A DNA stretch of 64,000 nucleotides, taken from assembly GCA_034620365.1 (NCBI GenBank), contig JAQGEQ010000071.1:1426001-1490000 (forward strand), written 5' to 3'. The notes below the pieces were generated by a model that did not search any database, had not been told where the DNA came from, and worked only from the letters and a program-made list of their open reading frames with translations. This DNA comes from Pegea sp. RAD2-039 (lineage: Eukaryota > Chordata > Thaliacea > Salpida > Salpidae). The position numbers and the translations under genes were made by a program. Shown piece by piece: positions 15,001-25,483 of this stretch. Numbering within the stretch: the stretch's first letter is position 1; the number at the start of each line of letters is the position of its first letter.

Positions 15001-16032
15001 TAGCACGATTAAAAGCAGCCGGACGGTAACTTCCACTAACATTTGACTGCCGACGTTCAGTTGCCCATCTAACTGGAGCCCGGATCAACTGCAGATAATG
15101 TTGTAGATGAGAAATGTTTGATTATGATCCATTTCTTAAATAAGTTACTTAAACAGTTTCTATAGTAATCACATTCACGATGATCTTTTAAAATGTTAAG
15201 TCGATGTTTCAGGCATACATTTAGCTGACAGTTTAACGAAACAATAATAAATGTAAGATGAAATGCTTCAAATAATTTTGATCGTATAACTTGAAGTATC
15301 TTTATCAGGTAGTAATCGATTTATTGTTGTTTGTTTACCATAATTTTTTTTAAATACAATACAACTGCGCTTAAAATAGGTTTTCTGAAACATTAAGGTT
15401 TTTAGCAAACTATTTCTCACATCTCCTTAAAGATTCAGTTGTACTTATAGAAAAAGATGTTTAATAGCTTTTAAATGAACATATCTGCTGGTATTCAGCC
15501 CTATAAATTAGCATGATTTATGACAATACCAAATTTTTACCTGTTCTTATAGATCGCAAGATTTTCAAATAACTATTTTCAGTAAGCTAATTTTTCAAAG
15601 TCACATGTACAGTTTTTTAAATTTGAAATTTACATAAATGACCAGTATCGACAATTACATCATTTACTTTTTAAGAAATAATGATTACAATAAAAAAATA
15701 TAAATTTAAATGATTTTATTAAAAAATATGATTTTAAACGCAAGATACTTTAACTCTTTATCATTAATCTATTCATATTTTTTATTTTCTTAGAAATCTT
15801 TTTTATTTGATAAAAAGTTCAGTTTGACTCAAAATTGGCTTCGTACTTGTACTGCTACAGATGGTCTTCTTTCAGAAGTCGAATTTGTAAAACTTGAAGA
15901 TAAATTACTCCGTGAACCATCAAGCTTAGTAGCATGTCTGCGATCATTACAAGCAATTGAGTCTGATAGTAGTTGACTAGTGCTTTCACTTGAATTGTGC
16001 ATTTTTGATGATGCTAAACAGCCTTTGCTCTC
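1..16032 (-). CDS. KCNQ: KCNQ-type voltage-gated potassium channel, 3' end missing
   Basis: A pore-forming subunit of a Kv7 (M-current type) channel in the plasma membrane. Shared core exons, 5' to 3': 4987-5077 (S1), 4407-4533 (S2, with IWSAGC and RLRFCRKPF), 2579-2754 (S3-S4, with [16 protein letters not shown]), 1703-1831 (S5), 1319-1429 (selectivity filter TIGYGDKYP and S6), 888-1096 ([17 protein letters not shown] and the IQ-like calmodulin helix) and <1-143 (C-linker KKTFRDKW). All junctions are GT-AG and in frame. The S5 segment reads TAWYIGFL, with the Trp found in KCNQ2-5 but not in KCNQ1. The S4 arginines are conserved; the S4-S5 linker has [11 protein letters not shown] where the family usually has RRGGTWKLLGS. 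Helices C and D, which drive tetramer assembly, lie beyond the left edge. The 5' side carries two alternative exon sets, listed separately. Confidence 0.93.
4785..4875 (+). repeat. Dispersed repeat, copy 1
   Basis: A stretch of about 85 bases here resembles 43390-43475 in the same orientation. Shared blocks are AAGAG, ACCTC/ATCTC, GCTAACA and TTCTCA, within AAAAGAGTACCTCTTGCTAA here and AGAGAGCATCTCCCGCTAAC there. No known family is recognised. Confidence 0.45.
6047..6746 (-). CDS. KCNQ: KCNQ 5' coding exons, proximal (short) isoform
   Basis: Two exons that give the core channel one of its two N-termini. Exon 6472-6746 starts at an ATG ([10 protein letters not shown]), encodes a Ser/Pro-rich cytoplasmic tail with a small Cys cluster ([11 protein letters not shown]), and ends in [12 protein letters not shown], the KCNQ motif before S1. 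It joins in phase (2) to exon 6047-6118, which encodes [17 protein letters not shown] and YHCVV, the pre-S1 and early S1 segment; family members have YNVLERPRGW here. That exon ends in the same phase as the distal exon at 14850, so either can splice to the S1 exon at 5077. Acceptor TTATCAG and donors GTAAGT and GTAAGA are good. Whether the ATG exon has a 5' UTR exon upstream is not visible. Confidence 0.82.
7259..9322. repeat. Direct duplication of about 0.65 kb in the KCNQ intron
   Basis: The segment 7259-7912 recurs at 8621-9322 in the same orientation. The core (7302-7860 against 8713-9270) is nearly identical, with only scattered single-base differences. Copy two carries about 49 extra bases near its start (about 8650-8710), and both copies end at TTGCTGATATCATCAAA. 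About 0.7 kb of unrelated sequence separates them. No long ORF runs through either copy and I see no terminal repeats, so this looks like a recent segmental duplication or two copies of a non-coding repeat. Confidence 0.9.
9420..9713 (+). CDS. Unrecognised open frame, 97 codons
   Basis: This frame is open for 97 codons in DNA where chance frames are usually much shorter. It opens at an ATG ([10 protein letters not shown]). Its middle is basic ([12 protein letters not shown]) and it ends with [10 protein letters not shown]. It lies on the strand opposite KCNQ, inside a KCNQ intron, just after the second duplication copy. No domain is recognised. It could be a decayed transposon piece or chance. 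Confidence 0.2.
   Translation: MFLKLYALGEILISISSITNQSFFRDVRRPASIMMVLKIKNYKGVLRRKKSSSKIVHQSFKMYLGLLMMKRLDKSSKVAQKNMPYYIALKYRRMGIS
9714..14849. other. KCNQ intronic sequence without recognisable genes
   Basis: A+T-rich DNA between the duplicated block and the distal KCNQ exon. Apart from the G+C-raised island around 10.8 kb I found no exon with family similarity and no long open frame. Confidence 0.6.
10640..10980. promoter_or_regulatory. G+C-raised island in the KCNQ intron, possible promoter
   Basis: This stretch is visibly richer in G+C than the surrounding intron. It contains TGACGTC at 10888-10894, a cAMP-response-element-like core. It lies about 4 kb upstream of the proximal KCNQ start exon and downstream of the distal exons, where an internal promoter for the short isoform would be expected. 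I see no clear TATA box or untranslated exon. The role is inferred from position and composition. Confidence 0.25.
14850..16032 (-). CDS. KCNQ: KCNQ 5' coding exons, distal (long) isoform
   Basis: Exon 14850-15088 encodes [15 protein letters not shown], then [14 protein letters not shown] and LAYHLLT. This is the KCNQ pre-S1 and early S1 segment, an alternative to the exon pair at 6.0-6.7 kb. Its donor (GTTAGT, phase 2) matches the S1 exon. Upstream it joins in phase 0 to exon 15847-16032 (62 codons, Ser-rich, ending [11 protein letters not shown]; acceptor TACAG, donor GTACGA). That exon has an internal Met (MHNSSES) that could be the start, or translation may begin further upstream. A 42-nt candidate exon lies at 19308-19349. 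The Ser/Arg-rich tail resembles a regulatory N-terminus, but this is inference. Confidence 0.75.
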
Positions 16033-19000
16033 CTGTATTCGAAAAAATCTTTAGTAGCTTTGTAACATATAATAAAAAACTGTAAAACACTTTATACTCT
16101 TAAAAAACCTCTCAATTTTTTAAAGATTTTGACATTATTCTACTCTTTAAAGCTAATACAAAAAATCTTTAAAATTAAAGTTAAAATACTAGCTCATATA
16201 AGCTGATAGTATCAAATTATAAAAAAAATATATACCATTTAAAAGCACATTTTATATAATTACACAGACAATTTTCTTTGACTTTTTGATTTCACTAAGT
16301 ATGCTGTTTAACAATTAGTTAAAAATAAATTAAATACTTGTTTAAAACTCTTTGGTTTTTGCACAAACAAATAGACAAAATTAAATTAAATATATCAAAT
16401 AATTTACTTGTATTATATAAGCTGATATTTTTACTTTAGGCTTAACCTATGAAATAAATGCTTAATATTTAGGTACTTAATGAAACATTTTGACGACTGT
16501 TATGCAATTCTATAGAAGGCTTTCTAATAGAAAAACATTTTAACTACAAAATATTTTTACTCATTTTAGAAATGTTTGGTAAATAGACTTTTTAAAATTT
16601 GTTGAAAAACGGAAACTTCAAATAATTTGCTTAGTTTTCTAATTCTTTTATTTCCACTGATTTTCTACAATATCCAATTTGTTTTATGTAGATTTTGCAG
16701 GGTTAGTAAGATGTTTACTCTATTTTTTAACGAGTCTTCCCATTAATTTAAAACTACAGAGCTTTTCAACCAAATTCATGTCAGTTCTTGTAATTTCTAA
16801 CTATTGTGGAAAGCTTCTACTTGAATTGATGACTTTCATAAATGTAGGTTAAAGAAATAAAGAAAACCATCCAAACACTTACTTACAAGACTAATTAGAA
16901 TGAAACCTACTTCTATTTATTTTATTACTGAAGATAATAATTTAAATTCATGACCTTAACAACCTATGTATTATGAAATATGAAAAAATACGTTATACAT
17001 TAAATGGCTTCATTTTAAGTTTAACTCAAGCAGATTAAGATTTCAATTTTTAGAGAAAGATACGTTTTACCGGATTAATAATTTTGTAAACTATATTAAA
17101 ATTTGCAGTTATATTTCATGGGATCAAAATATTTGATAGTTTGGTAAAAAATCATCATAGTATAAATGGTATTCACATAATAATCATTACAATCAAAAAT
17201 TAAACTATTAGCATACTATAAATTTCTACGCTGCTAAATTAACTAAACAACTTATTTTATCGAAATAATATTTTATCAAAAACATTCTAATTAAAAATGA
17301 CAAAAATATAAAGCACTTTTATTTCAATACTTTTTTTCTACTTCTCTTAAAGCCCAGATCTAGATATTTGTTAAATGGTTGTTTGAAAAAATATTTTTCA
17401 AAAAATACTTCACTACTGAATAGCCTAAAAAATACATTTCTTAACTTTAGTGCAGCTTGACCAAAAAAGAGTAAAATTATTTTGGAAATTAAGCTGGCTG
17501 CTAATTTATTGTTTTATCTTTTACCTGAAGATTTAGCGTTTGTATAAAATTTGTATAAAAGAGTAAAAACTATTCTTTTTATGGATTAATTGATTTTAGC
17601 AAGTAGTTTAATAAATTAAATCAATTAGTTTTTTAGCTATAGCTTTAAAGTTGCATTATTTCCCTAACCAAAGCACTATTATAAGAAGCCTGTGAAATTT
17701 GATGCAAATAAACCAGATAAAATACTTAAATACATGTAAATCGTACTTCTGCAAACTGTACTTGTTTTCATACCTTATAATACTATTTTAAATATTCAAA
17801 TAATATCATTTACTTTGACAACATAAATTATTAAAGAAAAAATTTTTATACATTAAACAAATTTAATGAAAAATGTCTAAACATGATTTTCCTGAAAAAG
17901 ACTATTTTATTTACTTATTAGTTAATACTTTATTATATTTTCAATCATTTTTAAAGATTTTGGAGCTTTAATAATTTTGATTGATTCTAAAGTGTATTAT
18001 TTGTATTAATCAAAAATTTAATTCTTTTAAAACTAGAAACCATCTTTTACTGCATTGAAATGATATTATAGATAAATGAATCTGAGACCAAAAACACAAT
18101 TACCAACCTATTCTTTATTTATCATTGTTTATGAACACCTAAGGTCAATTTGTTTTTAAAATTAAATAAAACTGATAAATATATTTTTATTACACAACTT
18201 ATATATTTATTACAAATAGTATTCATTATAGAGCCAATAGAAAATATCAATAGAGTTTAAACTATAAAGAATAGTTCAGTATCAACTAACTTGATTTTTT
18301 ATAACTTAGCTTTTTATGATTCTCACGTAATCAATAATTTTGTAAAAAATTAGTAATTGGAAAAATAAATCAGATCCTTAATTGAACCAACATCCAGCTA
18401 AGATTAAAAATAATGAGTGGCATAAATAAAGGCAGTTTGAATGTAAAAGTGATGAACTAAAATTCTTAATTTTCTTATCATTTAAGTTAATTGCAATTAA
18501 TTAAAAAAATGAATATAACATGCTACTTTTACTAATTTCACAAACTTAAGAAAGTTTCAAATCTTTATTATTATTTTAATGGCCAACTATTAAAAGTGAT
18601 TTTATTGGTCTTTTCTCTACAAAGTCAAGCTTATAAGGAAAAATAGTTTTCATTTTAGTTTTTGAATTAGCATAAATTTAAACTATCATATTGAAAAACA
18701 TTAATGATAATATAGCTGGGATCTTTTGATGTAGTTTGCTAAAAATCAAAGAAATAACTTATTCAGCAAATAACTTAATTCTAAGAAAAAACTTAGGATG
18801 AAAAAGTTATTTTTCTGTATAAAATTTTATTAAACCTTTTTATTCATTTAATAACCAGAGCATCAGTTTTAAATATTTACAAGAATTTAAAAAACCGGGT
18901 TATTAGAAAAGTTCAGAGAATGTTTGTTTGATTCATTTGACTTTTAGTTAAGCTAATATGCATGACAAATTTGGCACAAAAATTAGATGACTACAACTTT

Positions 19001-19307
19001 TGACTGATGAATAAAAAACTTTTGTACATTTTAATAAAAAAACAAAACACTACTACCTTAACTTAACTATTGCAACATCTATGTATAAAAAATAGCATTA
19101 AAGATGTTTAGTAAAACGAATATTTGTTAAATAACGTTAGAAGTATGTAGCAAATCAAATGATATTTTATTCTAATTGTCTATCTTTCGTAAAACTTATG
19201 TGCACCGACTTTTTTATGGTCTTTTATCATAACTGATAGAAAATAAATCATACTTTTCTAATCACTCTTATTCAAAAATATTTACTTTCTAATATGGCGT
19301 TTTTTAC

Positions 19308-19349
19308 CTTTCCCATTTGGTAAATTGTAATAAAGGCGCTAGAAGCAGC
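19308..19349 (-). CDS. Candidate 14-codon microexon upstream of KCNQ
   Basis: On the minus strand, TTAAATGCAG precedes and GTAAAA follows an open 42-nt segment that reads AASSAFITIYQMGK. It is phase 0 at both ends, which fits the phase-0 start of the KCNQ exon at 16032. The evidence is splice signals and frame only; such short segments also occur by chance in A+T-rich DNA. Confidence 0.25.
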
Positions 19350-19450
19350 CTGCATTTAAGAAAAAATAAATATCTAGCCATTGAACATTGCTTTCTTAAT
19401 AGCATTTTTTCTGTCATAATTTCATTTTACAAGCTAAGTAGGAATAATAA

Positions 19451-19744
19451 TCGGTTTCCTTAGAAAACGAAATGTTGCGCTATAAACAGAACTTTGTTGA
19501 GAAAAGAGCATCTATTTCACTAGCAGTTTTTGCTGTTGAACAATTAGCTGAACAGGAAAGAGAATTAGTTGAAAAAATAGGTCTACAGAAATGTGAAATT
19601 TGGTACATTCACAAACTAAATACAAACTGACATCCAAAAAGAATTAATTTCAAAGCGAACCAGAAAATCGATAATGAAATTGTAATTGAAAAAGGACGTG
19701 AATTAACAGAAAAAAAGTTTAAAATCTGTTATTTATTAAAGTGA
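19451..19744 (+). pseudogene. Interrupted coding-like frame
   Basis: One plus-strand frame stays open from 19451 to 19744 except for a single TGA at 19628-19630. It contains an ATG at 19472 (MLRYKQNFVEKRASISLAVF). The segments on both sides of the TGA are rich in Lys and Glu and look coding, for example AEQERELVEKIG before it and EKGRELTEKKF after it. The family is unknown. It may be a relic exon with a nonsense mutation or chance. Confidence 0.25.
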
Positions 19745-21138
19745 TGAATCATTTTTTCTGAAATCATTTGTCGATTTATTATCTTAATTTATTTGGTTTT
19801 ACAATCTTAAAAAAGTGATTGTAACTTACCTTAAAGGTAATTTAATACACTCAAACTGAAATTGCAGCCTTTAAACAGGATTATAAGTTTCTACAAAATC
19901 CCTTAAACATATTGATGTGTTTGCCACGAAACAGCATTTACTTTAATAAATCTTTTTTCCAGTTTTTAAAATTCGAAAGGGGTTTCCTTTCAAAGCAGTA
20001 CTTAAATTTATTTATGAATAAATACAATCTTAAAAAAATTGTCTAGCTTTCCTTTAATTGAATTATTCTATTCAACGCATGTCTGCATATGACAAATTAT
20101 ACATCTTCTATAGTGGACAGAAAAACAATGAGATTGCGGAAAAACGATTAAAAGGTCTTAAGTATCAAAGTTTTACACAAATTATTGAATAAATGATAGG
20201 AGAAATAGGAATTATTGAAAACATTTTTTCCAGTATTTTTGTAAACAGTTTTTTATAAGCACTTTTTATGGGACTGATTAAGTGATATTCTACAGACAAA
20301 TGTTTATTATTTAGATTTAATAACATTGAAATGTTTAAGTTAAGTAAACACATAATCAAAAAAATTCTTCAAAATCTTAGCTGTTAAACATTTTTCTCTA
20401 TTCAAACGACTTACGTTAGGATTTCAAAATAATAAACTGTGGCTGAGATGAGCTCTGATACCTTAAACATTGCAAACTTTTACTAACAATCAATTACTTT
20501 ATTAAATTCAGTCATGCATTGACTTTTTCAAGTTAAAATATCTAGCTTTTAATCTTAATTTTGCGTGAATTTTTTAGGACCAGCCTACAGCTATAATACT
20601 TTGACTTGCTTATTTTCTTTCTTAATAAAGTTGTTTTTTTGTAAAATTTATTGAGGTTTTATGAAGTAAATATAAACACAATGAACAGTTCAAACAGCTT
20701 AGCTTATAAAAAAAAAACTTAAACAGATTTCATAACTTGATTAAACTTGTTTTTAGTCGGTAAATTGGTTTAATTGTAAATTTAAAACATTTTTTCTAAC
20801 TAATTGTCTTTATGGTTCAACATTTTAAAAAATGAACATAAAAAGCAGTAAAAACTTTCAAATCAAAAACTATAATTGAAAATTTAGCTCAAGCTTATAA
20901 AAAAATTGATAACTTTTAATTACTGTTTTCCCCAACTGATGTTCTTGATTTAAACTTAAATATCTCTTGAAAGCTGAAAATTATGATAACTTTATGAGAA
21001 CCTGTGAATGATTACAAATGCCTTTCAGCAAACTAAAATGTTTAAGACTGTTTGTTTGTGGCTTTGTCTTTAAATACTACCACCAGAACAGCCAGGGTTA
21101 ATATTATTTGTTAGTTTTAAGTTGAAAGGTATAAATTA

Positions 21139-21355
21139 GGCTTACAAAAATGTAGAAGTAGTTGGCTTGAAATTAACAAACAAAAAACATTTTATCTACG
21201 GAGTAGTAGTCAACAACAAATACGGCCTTAAAAGTTTTAGGTTTAAATGCTTTCAATGTGTTTATAAAGTAAATAAATCTGCCTTTGTAAAAAACCAAAA
21301 TGTCCTTTTTTATTACACAACCGAATTTATATGTGCTGATAAATATTGCAAGTAA
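21139..21355 (+). CDS. Unrecognised Cys-containing open frame without ATG
   Basis: The frame opens after TTAG at 21135-21138, a possible splice acceptor, and runs 71 codons to TAA with no ATG at its start. It reads KHFIYGVVVNNKYGLKSF, then FKCFQCVYKVNKSAF, and ends FICADKYCK. The CxxC followed by CxxxxC could bind zinc. I do not recognise a family. It may be a terminal exon or an old repeat fragment. Confidence 0.25.
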
Positions 21356-21471
21356 TATTAGAACTATTTTTTAATACTTTTATATATGAGAAACTAATAG
21401 TAACAAAAGTTTTTATCAAAATTAATTTATTTAATTGGTCTAAAATATAGTTAGAAAAAATATCTTGGAAG

Positions 21472-21861
21472 CTATAATGCCATATAGTAATCAGATATAA
21501 AATAATCACAAACTTCAATCTCTTCTTTTAGATCGTCAGAGTTTGTAAGTGAGCAGTTTTCTATAGGGTCGTAATCAACGATATCATTGATCCTTACAAC
21601 ATCTGAAAACGTCACTTTCACCTTAGGATGTTTTTCTGAATAGATAAAGGTTTTAAAATGCATTTGTGTAGCAGAAAATTTGAAATTATTTATGTTTTTA
21701 AATTCAAATATGATCGAGCTAACTTTATATTTCTCACAATTTAAAGTTGATAAAATAATATAAATAATTAACATTCTAAGATTTTGTAGAAAAGTTATGT
21801 TATATTTTAGCAAAGTAGTTTTAACTACATCTCTGAATCCAATTGAAGTCAATTGAACCAA
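21472..21861 (-). CDS. Unrecognised open frame, about 129 codons
   Basis: This is the longest unassigned frame in the gene-poor region. It is open from 21861 down to the stop at 21472. The first ATG is about 30 codons in (MLIIYIILST), giving a product of roughly 100 residues. The C-terminal half is acidic (DDLKEEIEVCDYF) after SEKHPKVKVTFSDVV. A stop (TAG) precedes the frame. Composition is varied rather than low-complexity, which favours a real or recently dead gene, but no domain is recognised. Confidence 0.3.
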   Translation of the reverse strand: MVQLTSIGFRDVVKTTLLKYNITFLQNLRMLIIYIILSTLNCEKYKVSSIIFEFKNINNFKFSATQMHFKTFIYSEKHPKVKVTFSDVVRINDIVDYDPIENCSLTNSDDLKEEIEVCDYFISDYYMAL

Positions 21862-22293
21862 GCGCTACAATCAAGACCCTATTTATATGCTTACATTAAT
21901 GGTATATCTCAGAAAGTATCTTTATCTTATAATTTATTCTTAATTTAAGCTTATTGTAATAACAAAATATTTAACAAAATCAGTAAAACTTAATTTCTAT
22001 AAACATTTTTATGCAATAGCCTAATTTCTACCATAAATAATTTTAATGAGTAATATAATTATTTTCATCAAAATATTTTTAACTTTGAATAAATTGAGAT
22101 ATTTATTTGTTTGTTTGATATAGTAAAGAGATTTCAAAAATTTGGTGCCGTAAGAATACAATTTATTGTATTGAAATTAATCTTGCATTAATATTATAGC
22201 TTTATAAAACTCAAAGCAACTTAAATAAATATTGCAATGTGTTACTTGAAGAAAGAAAATAATTAAAGAAATCTAACAACAGCAAAAATATAC

Positions 22294-22363
22294 CTGCTTC
22301 AGTCATTTTATTAAAGATTATTTTCAAAAGGTTTACTGCAGAAATTTCTTTAATGTCAATGTT
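22294..22363 (-). CDS. Candidate orphan exon
   Basis: On the minus strand a strong acceptor (TTTTTTACAG) and a donor (GTATAT) bracket 70 nt with one open frame, which reads NIDIKEISAVNLLKI then FNKMTEA and ends in phase 1. The ATG four codons from the end could be a start. Its phase does not fit the nearby KCNQ exons or the 21.5-kb ORF, so I cannot assign it to a gene. It may be chance. Confidence 0.2.
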
Positions 22364-24581
22364 CTGTAAAAAATAACTATAATTAAATTAGATACAATAA
22401 TTAAATACACTAAAACAATAAAAAGCTTTATCTTTGAATAGCCTTTCTGAAAAAAAGCTAAAAATAGGTATACTTGTATCTTATTATAAATATGAAACAA
22501 ATTTTAGCATAATGAACTGAGTCATTACTTTAATGTAAGCTTTCATCAAAGTTATTTTTACTTTAAAGTTACAACCTTAAGACTTATTTTTTATGACTAC
22601 AAATTTTGTAGCTACTTGTTTATAAATTTGATAGAAAGTTTGCCTTAAATTTAAAAACTATAACTGCAAAACTATTGTGCCGCTGATTAATGATCATTAT
22701 GCATGGCTTCTTATGCTTTAAATTTTAAAGCAAATATAAATTTAAAAATAGTAACTAATAATAAATGTGAAGATTTTTCTTTAATTGATTTAAATTAAAT
22801 AAAAGGTTTTACAGAAGCAAGATTGGATAATAATAATGTCTACTGAATGCAAAAAGTAAAAGTTTAGCTAAAAGAAACTTACAAAAGTTTATTTAGTGGA
22901 ATTTTTTTTAACTATTGTAGTCTTTATTTGTTGAATACAATTTGGATTAATAGAACTCATAAATTATTACAAATGAAATTAGTAGTTATGATAGTAGTAG
23001 TAAATTATTTTCTTCAGATGAAATATTTATCGTAGGAAAATTTGGTAATAAATCCAAAATGGTAGTCTTATAAATATTTACACATTTTTATGTTCTACCA
23101 TCTACTATTTTCACAACTGTTGCAGACAGTAAATTATTATATCTATTCAAAAACATCTAATGTGATGTCAAAACAATAATATAATGCTGTTTGTCACAAA
23201 AACTTTTTTAAATTAGTACGAAAATGTGAAAGCGGCTTATTTTAGACATATCTCATTTTGAGGCTACAATGTAAGAGATATTTTTACAGATAAAATACAA
23301 ACTGTCTAATATACTTTTAAATTATTCCACCAACTAGATAGCCCAATTTAGATAGCTCTAAGCTATTAGTAAACTTATTGAAAAAAATAATTAAACAGTA
23401 CGACATATAAAAAAATAAAATAAATTCTGAAATAAAAATTATTTTGTTCATTCTAAAAAAACAACAGAATTTAGAATATAATGGTACACTCAAAATAAAC
23501 CATATAAGACTATTTGTATGCAAAAGCATTTTTATGTTTTATGCATTATACAACTATTCATCACTATGCTAGAGTAATTATAACAATAATCAACATAATG
23601 TTGCATATATTGTAAAAAATTACGAGCTGACTACTAACAAAATCCATTATGCTTGTAAACCTAAGTAAGCATACTGACTTGAAATAGAGAAATGTTTCAC
23701 TAAAATGTTGATTCAATTTGAAGAAATATTTTGTTATGAGGACTGTTTTTTTGTTATAAGGTGATATGTTTTATGTAGATTTTGTTTGGCTGTAAATTTC
23801 AACTTTCAATGCTAACAACTTACTATAATAACAACTGGTCCACAACAGGAAACTCTTTAAAAACTATTCATGCTTAACTAACATATTAAGCTTATTTCTA
23901 ACTGTTATTAAGATATTTAACTTTACCTTCTCAAAAATTATTAATGTACTTTAATCACATACTAGTTTTTGTAGATTAAATTTCATTTTTAAACAGTCAT
24001 AGATAACATCAAAATTAATAAATTCTAAATCGTCTACATCACGATAATTTTTAATGCTGCTTCTTTTGAAGAGCTTCAAATGAGCTCATGGCAAAAAAAA
24101 ATTACAATAAAATTTACAGCTACTAATTAAGCTTTTTTAAACACTAGTCAAAGGACTACATCAAAATCATTTTCTACATTTTAAATCATATAAAAGTTAT
24201 ACAAAAACTTCCTGTTTAGTTTTTAGAAAAAATAAAATTAAAAAAATATTTTATAAATTTTTTCGTAAAATGACAATAAATACTCTGCAAAAGTAAATTT
24301 TCATAAAAAAATACTTCATTACCTAACATGTTTACAGTAAACAAACCAATTTTATAAATGTTTTAATATTGATATATATTTTCGTTGAATATTGTTTAAT
24401 TGGGCGTATTTTATTTATATATTTTTTACGCTTAGAAGGTTATTTAATCAATAACGCCGGTTATGGTGGATACAAAGTGAAAATAAATACAATATAATCG
24501 AATTACCCAGAGACAGATAAGCTTTAGTCCTTATCGTCTTTCTAATTCATCTATAGAGCTTAACTCAATTTTCGTTGTAAT

Positions 24582-24611
24582 GGATGACAATATCTTAAGA
24601 TACTATCATCC
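24582..24611. repeat. 30-bp imperfect palindrome
   Basis: Two 15-base arms meet at CTTAAG and match at 13 of 15 positions (left arm GGATGACAATATCTT). Such a site could form a hairpin or bind a dimeric factor, but nothing nearby gives it a role. Confidence 0.6.
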
Positions 24612-25180
24612 AGTTATTTTCCAAGTTTAATTTTATCTTAATTCTTGTCCACTATCTTATGACTTAATTCTACATCATACAAGTAATAAAGTTTATAAAA
24701 CCATTAAGCGAACATTTTATAGCCAAACTCTTAAGGTGTTCTTAAATCGTTTCAAAATATCTCAGACAAAATTATCGATTTTCTGATGGTTAAGTCACTT
24801 TCATAAAAATAGTTTCAATTTTTCCAAAACAAATGTACAAGCAACAAGTTATGTAATTGTGTCATCAAAATCTAGGCCAGGGTTTACCAAGTAACTTTTT
24901 TATTAAAAATTGCTGTGAATAGTTTTGATTTTCATTTGTCAATAATTTCCATTCGAATTTTATTTCGAGCTCTCATATCAATATTAATCCTTCTATTGAC
25001 TTCTTCAGTTTTCACAGATTAATTAAAAAACAAATCTGTATATTTGTAGAACCGTAAAATGAGGTTCAGTCTGATGATAACCTGAATAAACTAAAACTAA
25101 ATGATTGAACCTTATTTGCAGAAAAAATGTTCTGACAAAAAAACTTTGTTCAAATTTCTTCAGATTATTTCACTAATTTA

Positions 25181-25483
25181 CTAATAGTCAAATAAATGTT
25201 CTAGCCAATTATTATAACAACACTGAAGTTTGAAATAGTGTTTTGAATAATTCTGAAGACAAACGTCAAACTTAAAGTGCTGAAGCTGAGCTAATCCATC
25301 GATTCTTGTTTTCATAGAAAAAAAAAACGGTCCTAAGAGACCACATATTATTGTAAAATCATTAAGAGATATTTCAAAGTGCTTGATTCCGGTATTAGAG
25401 TAGATTTGTTTGCATTTAAGGCTGACTATGCCTACTTGAAAAGTATAAAATCTTATGATAAAATTTTGAAATAACCAAACCAA
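25181..25483 (-). CDS. Unrecognised open frame, about 100 codons
   Basis: A minus-strand frame of 100 codons without an ATG at its start. The first Met (MKTRIDGLAQLQHFK) is past the middle. It has several Cys residues near the end (KLQCCYNNWLEHL). No family is recognised, and it could be chance. Confidence 0.15.
   Translation of the reverse strand: MVWLFQNFIIRFYTFQVGIVSLKCKQIYSNTGIKHFEISLNDFTIICGLLGPFFFSMKTRIDGLAQLQHFKFDVCLQNYSKHYFKLQCCYNNWLEHLFDY

Noticed and set aside
22294-22363. Joining this candidate exon to the KCNQ N-terminus
   Set aside because: Its phase-1 end puts a stop into both the 19308 candidate and the 15847-16032 exon.
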